Source of the DNA: JAZNGX01 sp045576675
GTDB taxonomy: Bacteria > Bacillota > Clostridia > Monoglobales > Firm-18
Assembly: GCA_045576675.1 (NCBI GenBank)
Contig: JAZNGX010000041.1
Coordinates: forward strand, 1-6,979
Reading direction: 5' to 3'
Length of the DNA: 6,979 nucleotides
This document shows, one piece after another, positions 1-5,823 of this stretch (the first letter of the stretch is position 1; each line of letters begins with the position of its first letter). Below the pieces are notes generated by a model. That model had not been told where the DNA came from. It did not search any database and saw nothing but the letters and a program-made list of their open reading frames with translations. Both the position numbers and the translations under genes were made by a program.

Positions 1-262
1 AAGAGAGTAATCCGAACCCGCCCAAAACAGCGTAATTTCGGTATCTTTCGGTTTGTCATCTTTGCAAGGCGTTAGCCTTGCTGCATCTTCCGCACCAAAA
101 TCTACTCAAAATTCCATCTGTTTTGGGTCAAAGAATTTTTAGAGTGAGGATTTTTGGTTGCGCAAGGCAAAAACGCAGGTAATCCTTGACGGATTACCGA
201 GTATTTTAACACAGCGAAAGCGAAAATCCGCCTGTAAAAATCGAGGTTCGGATTACTCTCTT
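1..262. repeat. Structured element bounded by an 18-bp perfect inverted repeat
   Basis: Bases 1-18 are the exact reverse complement of 245-262. Inside lie more perfect pairings: 21-30 with 118-127 (10 bp, CCCAAAACAG/CTGTTTTGGG), a 7-bp hairpin with GTTA loop at 64-81 (GCAAGGC/GCCTTGC), and an 8-bp hairpin with a 5-base loop at 178-198 (GGTAATCC/GGATTACC). A further short pairing of 148-154 with 223-229 is possible. Together they would give a branched fold: an outer stem closing one long arm tipped by a hairpin and a second hairpin arm. There is no credible ORF. The layout fits a MITE-like non-autonomous repeat or a structured RNA; the sequence alone cannot tell which. The left boundary coincides with the window edge, so the inverted repeat may extend further and target-site duplications cannot be seen. 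Confidence 0.75.
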
Positions 263-316
263 TCGGCTAGGACTTTCAATGTTACAGAATGTTAATGAGA
301 TTTTTTTATTGTGAAG

Positions 317-444
317 TAAAAACAGAAATATCAACTTCATGCGGTGCTGTCCAAATTTTCAATTTGGCTAACAGCACCCATGTGCAGTGCTCCAAAATCT
401 TGATTTTGGCTAAGCACGAGCCGCGCTGCTGATTTCTGTTTTTA
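317..444. repeat. Cloverleaf-like palindromic element with two similar hairpin arms
   Basis: An outer 13-bp perfect inverted repeat (317-329 with 432-444, TAAAAACAGAAAT/ATTTCTGTTTTTA) encloses two hairpins of the same design. Arm 1 (343-378) has GGTGCTGT pairing with ACAGCACC and, directly inside, CCAAATT pairing with AATTTGG. Arm 2 (387-417) has GTGCT pairing with AGCAC and, inside, CCAAAAT pairing with ATTTTGG. Both arms carry the same unpaired CTA on the 3' side between inner and outer stem (368-370 and 410-412). The different stem sequences keep their pairing, which suggests selection for structure or descent from a duplicated palindromic unit. It is non-coding, and its role is unknown. 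Confidence 0.72.
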
Positions 445-476
445 GTGGGTTGAGGGCTAAGTGCCCTCATTGCCAC
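445..476. repeat. Small hairpin with clamp
   Basis: TGAGGGC (451-457) pairs with GCCCTCA (463-469) around a TAAGT loop. GTGG (445-448) can pair with CCAC (473-476), extending the stem past a small internal loop. No T-run follows on either strand close enough to make a convincing terminator. It abuts the preceding palindromic element directly and is probably part of the same repeat cluster. Confidence 0.5.
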
Positions 477-524
477 GTGCGAGCAATAAAAAAATCGAGT
501 TTTACAGTCTGTGTATTGAATGTT

Positions 525-573
525 CAGCGGCAGCTTTTTGGTGACTTTTTCCAGAAAAAGTCACGCCCGCTGC
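525..573. repeat. Perfect 10-bp hairpin with alternative outer stems
   Basis: GTGACTTTTT (541-550) pairs perfectly with AAAAAGTCAC (555-564) around a CCAG tetraloop. Two mutually exclusive outer stems are available: CAGCGG (525-530) with CCGCTG (567-572), or GCAGC (530-534) with GCTGC (569-573). It lies 36 bases beyond the stop of the minus-strand operon's last gene, so it would sit in that transcript's 3' region. On the minus strand it is followed by CAAAAAGCTG rather than a U-run, so it is not a canonical intrinsic terminator, though it could still stabilise or define an mRNA 3' end. Positions 573-599 hold nothing recognisable. Confidence 0.6.
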
Positions 574-599
574 AGGCGACACAAGGTAATAAATTAAAG

Positions 600-1745
600 C
601 TATACCAACGGTACCTTTGTAAGATGTATTGGTATTAATCCCGTATAATCAGAAACTACAAAAAATTTAACATATCCGCCAACATAGTATTCTGTTGCAA
701 ATTCAATTTCCGAAGTATACGCACTGCTATATATATCTTTCATATGCCCGTCGCTGTCATACACAGCCACAAAAACATAAGGTATATATTCTAAAAATAT
801 TCTTGTTCTAATGTTAATAATAATATCATCACCATTTTGTAGATTACTTAAAACACTGCCGCTTTCATCGGTGATAATCATATTAAAATTTTGGATGGGA
901 ATTAAATTGCCATACTTATCAAAATAAATAACGTTATCGTCAATATATGTTAATTGAATTTTAATTTTTTCACTTGAAATACCATATTTTTTAGCAACTA
1001 CATAATATGTAATACTCTTTTTTGGAAGTATTATTGAGTCGTTGTACTTAGTGCTTGGTTCTTTAGCTTCACTTGTTGTATAGTAAATTTGCGCATCCTT
1101 TGTCTTTGTTGAAAGCCACAATATGTCACCAAAATAAAACAAATTCGAACGAGGGGCACTTTTGTATGGTGTTTCAGGCACTTCTATTTCAAGATTTTCA
1201 ATATGATTTGATTTTATATTTCCATTTCCATCAAACAATGCTGTTCTCTCTTCATCTATTTCAAATGTAAGCGTTTTATCAACATCTTTTAATGTTTTGA
1301 ATGTTAATATTGCAATTATGCAATTGCCATCAATATTTTCAACAAGCGATTTACCTCCCACATTGCAAGTAAAGTCAACGATTCCGCTTTCGTTGTTGAT
1401 TGTTTTAGACGTTATATCGCCACTCGATTCATCTCCAGAAACATCTTTTAATTCAAAATATTCATTGTCAAAATTAATACCAATTTCATAAAGCTTAATG
1501 CTTGGATTGATAAAATCGGCATAAACAATCACATCAAATTCATTATTTAGTACAATTTGTTCTGAAAGGCTTTTTACATCAAGCCCTAATGTTACAGTTT
1601 TGGTTATAGGGTAGGTAATATCACCAATACCAACATCTGTAGATGGGCGTACAATATTTGTGATTGCACCACTACCGCTATAAGCTATATCTGTACAAAT
1701 CGTCATACTTATCAATATTGTAAGAAGTAAAATCAGCTTTTTCAT
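600..1745 (-). CDS. Secreted protein with cohesin-like and chitobiase-C-terminal-like domains
   Basis: This 381-residue exported protein starts with a clear Sec signal peptide: KK at 2-3, a hydrophobic core at 4-17, and likely cleavage after AYS (residue 23). Residues about 50-190 resemble a cohesin-type beta-sandwich: a strand ending in a VIVYADF-like segment, then YEIGINFDNEYFEL (a variant of the usual 'FxLxYDxxxLEL' pattern), then IAILTFKTLKDV and FDGNGNI. Residues about 196-267 resemble the chitobiase/Fn3-associated module (QIYYTTSEAKEPS, SITYYVVAKKYGISSE). The C-terminus (about 285-381), with VAVYDSDGHMKDI and YVKFFVVSD, resembles a beta domain seen at the end of Clostridia surface proteins. 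No catalytic motif, dockerin, LPXTG or SLH repeat is visible. The start is supported by CAAAGGAGG six bases upstream (1752-1760). It lies 25 bases after argS and is probably cotranscribed. It is much more AT-rich than argS. The domain calls rest on pattern recognition, and the function is unknown. Confidence 0.85.
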   Translation of the reverse strand: MKKLILLLTILISMTICTDIAYSGSGAITNIVRPSTDVGIGDITYPITKTVTLGLDVKSLSEQIVLNNEFDVIVYADFINPSIKLYEIGINFDNEYFELKDVSGDESSGDITSKTINNESGIVDFTCNVGGKSLVENIDGNCIIAILTFKTLKDVDKTLTFEIDEERTALFDGNGNIKSNHIENLEIEVPETPYKSAPRSNLFYFGDILWLSTKTKDAQIYYTTSEAKEPSTKYNDSIILPKKSITYYVVAKKYGISSEKIKIQLTYIDDNVIYFDKYGNLIPIQNFNMIITDESGSVLSNLQNGDDIIINIRTRIFLEYIPYVFVAVYDSDGHMKDIYSSAYTSEIEFATEYYVGGYVKFFVVSDYTGLIPIHLTKVPLV

Positions 1746-1770
1746 GGATTTCCTCCTTTGTGGCTTTAAA

Positions 1771-3432
1771 TCACATCTTTTCAGGAGCAGAAACTGCCAA
1801 TAGTCTTAGTACGTTTGCAAGGGTAATTCTTGCAGAATCGATAAGCTTAAGACGTGCTTTCTTTAAATCCTCATCATCAATATTTACACGGCAGGCATTA
1901 TAGAACGAATGGAATGCCGTTGCAAGCTCTGACGCATAGCGTGTTAAGCGTGCAGGCTCCAGGGTATCTGCTGCCGCAGTAATTTCATCAGGGAACTGAG
2001 CAATTTTATTTAAAAGCTCGTGCTCCTCTTGTGAGCATAAAAGCTCTTTTTTTGTATCCCTTGCAGCAGGAACGACGGTTCCGCCCTCGGCAAGAAGCCT
2101 TATAATACTGCAAATTCTTGCGTGTGCGTACTGAACATAATAAACAGGGTTGTCGTTGCTTTGCTGAACCGCCAAATCCAAATCAAACTCAAAGTGACTG
2201 CCTGCATTACGCATGTTAAAGAAAAATCTTGCAGCATCAATGCCGATATCGTCAAGCAAAACGTCAAGAGTAATCGCCTTACCAGAACGCTTTGACATTC
2301 TTGCAACCTCACCGTTGCGAACAAGACGGACAAGCTGCATCAATACAACGTGAAGCTTTTCGCCGCCAACGCCAACTGCATCCATAGCGGACTTCATACG
2401 TGCAACGTGACCGTGGTGGTCTGCACCCCACACGTCAATAACCTTGTCAAAGCCACGCTTTACAAACTTGTTTCTGTGGTATGCAATATCAGCAGTAAAA
2501 TATGTGGGAATGCCGTTTGCACGAACTAAAACCTCGTCCTTTTCATCATCATCGGGGTTTTTAAGCCACAACGCACCATCCTTTTCGTAGCAGCGTCCGC
2601 TGTCCTTTAAAATCTTTAAGGTTTCTTCAATGTCACCGTCTTTATACAAACTGCTTTCCTTAAACCACACATCGTAATTTATGCGATATTTTTTAAGGGT
2701 TTCAATCATATTTTTCTCATTAATAACAAGCGAGAACTCAACAAGAGCTTTTTTGCGTTCTTCCTCGTCCTTATTAACATAGCTATCGCCATACTTTTCA
2801 ATAAACTCTGCCGCACGCTGCTTGATATCATCGCCCTGATACCATTCCTCACTGAACGGAACATCAATGCCGCACTGCTGAAGGTAGCGTGCCTGAAGGC
2901 TTTGTGCAAACTTTTCTATCTGATTGCCTGCATCGTTTAAATAAAATTCTCTTGTAACGTCGTAGCCAGCAAAATCCAAAACAGCCGCCATAGAATCGCC
3001 CAACGCACCGCCGCGGGCATTACCCATATGCATAGGGCCGGTGGGGTTTGCACTTACAAATTCAACCATTACCTTTTTGCCGTTGCCAACCTCAACACTG
3101 CCGTAACGCTCGCCCTTTTGTTCTACCTCGTCTATAACGTCATAAAGTCTGTTGTCTGAAAGATAGAAATTTAAAAAGCCGGGGCCTGCAACCTTTACTT
3201 CATTTATGTATGTGCCGTCTGTAACCATATTTTCTACAAGCTTTTCTGCCACGGCTCTTGGGGCACACTTTGCTTCCTTTGCCATAAGCATAGCCGCATT
3301 TGCAGAAAAATCACCGTTTTCCTTATCACGGGGGATTTCGATAATATATTTTGGAACTGACCAGCCGCATTTTGCAACTGCCGCTTCTATGCAATTTGAA
3401 ATTTGCTCTCTTACTTTATTATTAATACTCAT
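1771..3432 (-). CDS. argS: Arginyl-tRNA synthetase
   Basis: This cytosolic class I aminoacyl-tRNA synthetase joins L-arginine to tRNA-Arg using ATP. The 553-residue length is normal for the bacterial enzyme. The N-terminal tRNA-recognition domain spans about 5-90. The catalytic core has the ANPTGPMHMGNARGG signature at 128-142 (HIGH-equivalent HMGN at 135-138), REFYLNDAGNQ at 161-171, and the KMSKS-equivalent MSKRSG at 379-384. The DALR-type helical anticodon-binding domain runs from about YAHARI (435-440) to the end, closing with the family's usual LLxVSAPxxM. The second histidine of HIGH is Asn here, a variant I believe also occurs in related Clostridia. The start at 3432 lies 4 bases after the DUF1934 gene. 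Its ribosome site (AAGGAAAGG on the minus strand, 3443-3451) lies within that gene's last codons, implying translational coupling. Confidence 0.97.
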   Translation of the reverse strand: MSINNKVREQISNCIEAAVAKCGWSVPKYIIEIPRDKENGDFSANAAMLMAKEAKCAPRAVAEKLVENMVTDGTYINEVKVAGPGFLNFYLSDNRLYDVIDEVEQKGERYGSVEVGNGKKVMVEFVSANPTGPMHMGNARGGALGDSMAAVLDFAGYDVTREFYLNDAGNQIEKFAQSLQARYLQQCGIDVPFSEEWYQGDDIKQRAAEFIEKYGDSYVNKDEEERKKALVEFSLVINEKNMIETLKKYRINYDVWFKESSLYKDGDIEETLKILKDSGRCYEKDGALWLKNPDDDEKDEVLVRANGIPTYFTADIAYHRNKFVKRGFDKVIDVWGADHHGHVARMKSAMDAVGVGGEKLHVVLMQLVRLVRNGEVARMSKRSGKAITLDVLLDDIGIDAARFFFNMRNAGSHFEFDLDLAVQQSNDNPVYYVQYAHARICSIIRLLAEGGTVVPAARDTKKELLCSQEEHELLNKIAQFPDEITAAADTLEPARLTRYASELATAFHSFYNACRVNIDDEDLKKARLKLIDSARITLANVLRLLAVSAPEKM

Positions 3433-3436
3433 TTGT

Positions 3437-3865
3437 TTAATTCCTTTCCTTAATTTTTATATCAAAATCATTGTTTCCCAAAAGCCTGTTGTTAACATCA
3501 ATGCTGTAGCGTGCCGCAAGACGACCGCCTGTTTCATCAAGCTCGATATCAACATATTCAGCAAGCACACCTACCGACAAAGCACCGTAGCCTGTTTCGT
3601 AACAACAAATATGCTTTTTACCTTTTTCAAATATAAGATGTGTGCTGTTTGAGCCGAAACGCATCATTGTAATTATATTGTTTTCGCGGTCAACCTTTAA
3701 GGTTGTGGTCGTGCCCTCCATACCTGTCAGTGATGATTCAGCATACGATACAAAAAAATTACCGCCCTTTTCATAAAGCTTTCCTTCAGTGAACAGCTCT
3801 ATTTTTTCACAATCCTCACCGTCGTCCTGAGTGCCGACAAAGGATATTAAAACCTCTTTATTCAT
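3437..3865 (-). CDS. DUF1934 / YwiB-like small beta-barrel protein
   Basis: This 142-residue cytosolic protein has no signal peptide or membrane segment and is rich in predicted beta strands. It matches the DUF1934 (YwiB-like) pattern: TTTTLKVDREN at 52-62, MMRFG at 67-71, the central ETGYGALSVGV at 90-100, and the closing GRLAARYSIDV at 114-124. The family is thought to fold as a lipocalin-like barrel, and its biochemical role is not established. In Bacillus subtilis ywiB also lies next to argS, so the adjacency here supports the assignment and suggests a link to translation or simple operon conservation. The start at 3865 follows a ribosome site AAGGGG (3874-3879) that overlaps the TAA of murI, 12 bases upstream. 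A CC pair at 87-88 is visible but has no known meaning. Confidence 0.88.
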   Translation of the reverse strand: MNKEVLISFVGTQDDGEDCEKIELFTEGKLYEKGGNFFVSYAESSLTGMEGTTTTLKVDRENNIITMMRFGSNSTHLIFEKGKKHICCYETGYGALSVGVLAEYVDIELDETGGRLAARYSIDVNNRLLGNNDFDIKIKERN

Positions 3866-3877
3866 TTGTGTTTCCCC

Positions 3878-4666
3878 TTAATACTTATTTATATCAATCT
3901 TTTTTATATCCGGATTTTGTGTTCCGAGAAATGTTGCGGCAAGAGCAGTGAACTCCTCCGTCATATCGCTTACATAATAATGCTGCTGTGCCGCTTTATC
4001 AGACAAACCGTCAGTTTTTTCAAGCATCGCCTTTATGCATCGTGCAGTTGGCACACCGCTGTTGATAAGCGTTACACCCTCTCCCATTATACTCTTTATA
4101 ACGGGTGCAAGCAATGGATAATGCGTGCAGCCGAGGATTATTGTGTCAACACCGTTTTGCTTTAAGGGTGTTAAATAATCCTGTGCAATAAGGCGTGCCG
4201 CCTCACTTTGTGCATAACCGTTTTCAACAAGCGGAACAAAAAGCGGACACGCTGCAGAAAACGTTTCATATTCTGACAAAAGCTTCTGGTAAACACCGCT
4301 GTTTACAGTTGCCGCTGTTCCGAGAATGCCTATCTTACCATTTTTGGTAACAGTTTTTGCATAATTTGCAGTAGGCTCAACCACACCCACAAGCGGAATA
4401 TCGTAATCACCTGACACAACAGGCAACGCAACTGAGCTTGCAGTGCCGCAGGCAACAACAATTGCCTTTATATCAAAGCTTTTTAAAAAGTTGATATCCT
4501 GCTTAACGTAGCTGATTATAGTGTCCTTGCCTCTGTTTCCGTAAGGCACTCTGCCTGTGTCACCGAAATATATTATGCTTTCGTTGGGAAGCATTTTAAT
4601 AAGCTCCTTTACAACGGTAAGACCGCCCATACCGCTGTCAAAAACACCGATTGGTCTTGAATCCAT
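3878..4666 (-). CDS. murI: Glutamate racemase
   Basis: This cofactor-independent cytosolic racemase converts L-glutamate to D-glutamate for the second residue of the peptidoglycan stem peptide. At 262 residues it has normal length. Visible signatures are GVFDSGMGGLTV at 7-18 (catalytic-site D10, S11), YFGDTGRVPYG at 33-43, the first catalytic cysteine C73 in VVACGTASS, EPTA at 97-100, LVENG at 146-150 (equivalent of the conserved active-site Glu), and the second catalytic cysteine in LGCTHYPLL at 178-186 (C180, H182). The usual ACNT motif around the first cysteine reads ACGT, so the substrate-contacting Asn is Gly74. Both cysteines are intact, so activity is expected. The start at 4666 is 5 bases after the ddl stop, and the ribosome site AAAGGA is in the last ddl codons, giving tight coupling of two D-amino-acid steps of wall synthesis. 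Confidence 0.96.
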   Translation of the reverse strand: MDSRPIGVFDSGMGGLTVVKELIKMLPNESIIYFGDTGRVPYGNRGKDTIISYVKQDINFLKSFDIKAIVVACGTASSVALPVVSGDYDIPLVGVVEPTANYAKTVTKNGKIGILGTAATVNSGVYQKLLSEYETFSAACPLFVPLVENGYAQSEAARLIAQDYLTPLKQNGVDTIILGCTHYPLLAPVIKSIMGEGVTLINSGVPTARCIKAMLEKTDGLSDKAAQQHYYVSDMTEEFTALAATFLGTQNPDIKKIDINKY

Positions 4667-4671
4667 AGCTT

Positions 4672-5703
4672 TTATTTCCTTTCAAGTGCAAGATTAATAA
4701 GCTTTGTTACAGTTTCATTTACAGGGCTGCCTGTTTCTGCCCACGTTATCGGGAACAGACTGCCGCCTGTAAAGCCGGGTATGGTATTTATTTCATTAAG
4801 ATATATTTTTCCATCGTCCTTTGACATAAAGAAGTCAACGCGTGAAAAGCCCTTGCAGTCTGCCGCTTTATAAGCTTTTATTGCATATGCTCTGATTTTT
4901 TCTTCTGTTTCTTTATCAACAGGTGCAGGAACCAAAAGGTCGCAGCCGTCACCGCCATATTTTGCCTCAAAGTCATAAAAAGCATTGGTGCGTACAACAA
5001 TTTCGCCTAATTTTGCACCTTTCGGGTCGTCGTTACCCATTACTGCACATTCTATTTCACGTGCGTTTATAAAGGCTTCAACCAAAACCTTGCTGTCGTG
5101 CAAAAAGCCTTCTCTCACTGCAGCAACAAGCTCCGCTTCGCTGTTAACCTTGGCTGTTCCAAAGGACGAGCCTGCGTTTGACGGCTTTACAAACACAGGG
5201 TATGTAAATTTTGCATTGGTTTTGTTTAAAATATCCTCGTCACTGTCTGACGGAGTAAACAAAAGCCAGTCTACCTGCGGAATACCTGCCGCATCAAACA
5301 CAAACTTTGCCATTGCCTTATCCATACAAAGTGCACTTGATAACACGCCGCAGCCTGTGTATGGAATTTCCGCAAGCTCTAAAAGTCCCTGAATTGTGCC
5401 GTCCTCACCGTTTTTGCCGTGCAGAACAAGGAACACAACGTCTATTTTAATTTCATTATATTTTCCGTCCTCAAAAACAGTTATAGCTTTGTTAGCAGGA
5501 TTGGGTATAATTGCACAAGACTTTTCAGGCTTGTCGGCACTGCCGTCACAAAGCTTCCACTGTCCGTCACGGGTGATATATATCATATGTACATCATACA
5601 AGCTTTTATCCATATTGCTGATGATGTTTTTCGCTGAAATCACCGAAACATCATGCTCTGTGGATTTTCCTCCGAATATAACGCATACATTTAGTTTTGA
5701 CAT
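4672..5703 (-). CDS. ddl: D-alanine--D-alanine ligase
   Basis: This ATP-grasp ligase joins two D-alanines to make the terminal dipeptide of peptidoglycan precursors, acting in the cytosol. With the start chosen here it is 343 residues. Signatures are FGGKSTEHDVSVIS at 10-23, HGKNGEDGTIQG at 95-106, KPSNAGSSFG at 173-182, the omega-loop FYDFEAKY at 242-249, SRVDFF at 287-292, and the metal/ATP-binding NEINTIPGFT at 303-312. The EAKY tyrosine marks a D-Ala-D-Ala rather than D-Ala-D-Lac enzyme, so no VanA/B-type resistance is implied. An in-frame ATG nine codons upstream (5730) was rejected: it has no ribosome site and coincides with the predicted transcription start. ATG 5703 has AGGATGTGA five bases upstream. 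It is the first gene of the operon. Confidence 0.96.
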   Translation of the reverse strand: MSKLNVCVIFGGKSTEHDVSVISAKNIISNMDKSLYDVHMIYITRDGQWKLCDGSADKPEKSCAIIPNPANKAITVFEDGKYNEIKIDVVFLVLHGKNGEDGTIQGLLELAEIPYTGCGVLSSALCMDKAMAKFVFDAAGIPQVDWLLFTPSDSDEDILNKTNAKFTYPVFVKPSNAGSSFGTAKVNSEAELVAAVREGFLHDSKVLVEAFINAREIECAVMGNDDPKGAKLGEIVVRTNAFYDFEAKYGGDGCDLLVPAPVDKETEEKIRAYAIKAYKAADCKGFSRVDFFMSKDDGKIYLNEINTIPGFTGGSLFPITWAETGSPVNETVTKLINLALERK

Positions 5704-5708
5704 TATTC

Positions 5709-5717
5709 TCACATCCT
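5709..5717 (-). promoter_or_regulatory. Ribosome binding site deciding the ddl start
   Basis: On the minus strand this reads AGGATGTGA, matching 8 of 9 bases of AGGAGGTGA, five bases before the ATG at 5703. It supports the shorter 343-residue Ddl over the 352-residue reading from 5730. Confidence 0.75.
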
Positions 5718-5735
5718 CATACCTATTCATTATAT

Positions 5736-5764
5736 ATTATAGCAGAACAAAATGAAATTATCAA
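5736..5764 (-). promoter_or_regulatory. Sigma-A promoter of the ddl operon
   Basis: On the minus strand the -35 box is TTGATA (5764-5759) and the -10 box is a perfect TATAAT (5741-5736), separated by exactly 17 bases. The expected transcription start is about 5729-5730, leaving a leader of about 26 bases before the ddl ATG. That is too short for a T-box or riboswitch, so expression is probably constitutive or growth-rate controlled. No convincing operator is seen. Confidence 0.8.
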
Positions 5765-5809
5765 TATATGTATAAATTTTTTTCTCCGATTAATAATAGT
5801 TTTAAAAAC

Positions 5810-5820
5810 AGGAAGTGATT
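5810..5820 (+). promoter_or_regulatory. Ribosome binding site deciding the hydrolase start
   Basis: AGGAAGTGATT matches 9 of 11 bases of the full anti-Shine-Dalgarno complement AGGAGGTGATC and ends three bases before the ATG at 5824. The GTG that could open a longer reading frame at 5815 lies inside this site, so it is not the start codon. Confidence 0.8.
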
Positions 5821-5823
5821 TCA

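Noticed and set aside
343..417. Two-repeat CRISPR fragment
   Set aside because: The two units are each self-complementary and diverged, with no regular spacer and no cas gene in the window.
317..444. tRNA-like gene suggested by the cloverleaf shape
   Set aside because: It is too long, with stems of the wrong size, no TTCGA-type T-loop, no anticodon arm of 5 bp and 7 bases, and no CCA-type acceptor end.
541..564. Intrinsic terminator for the minus-strand operon
   Set aside because: The stem is perfect, but the base of the stem on the minus strand is followed by CAAAAAGC rather than a U-run, so it was listed as a hairpin repeat only.
450..638. Plus-strand 62-codon open frame in the left intergenic region
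   Set aside because: It runs through two hairpins and into the opposite-strand gene, has no ribosome site, and its translation shows no protein-like pattern.
600..1745. Cellulosome scaffoldin assignment
   Set aside because: Only one cohesin-like domain is seen, with no dockerin, carbohydrate-binding module or anchoring repeat, so the evidence stops at a secreted protein with a cohesin-like domain.
3206..3652. 148-codon plus-strand open frame
   Set aside because: It is antisense to argS and the DUF1934 gene, both of which are clear families; its composition is that of a shadow frame.
4985..5755. Long plus-strand open frames opposite ddl
   Set aside because: They are antisense to a gene with complete Ddl signatures, and have no ribosome site or recognisable domain.
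5704..5758. T-box or riboswitch controlling ddl and argS
   Set aside because: The leader predicted from the promoter is only about 26 bases, far too short, and no T-box sequence or terminator stem is present.
5771..5776. TATAAA as a -10 box for the hydrolase gene
   Set aside because: No -35-like hexamer lies 16-18 bases upstream (5748-5753 reads CAAAAT) and the region is AT-rich, so the hydrolase promoter could not be placed with confidence.
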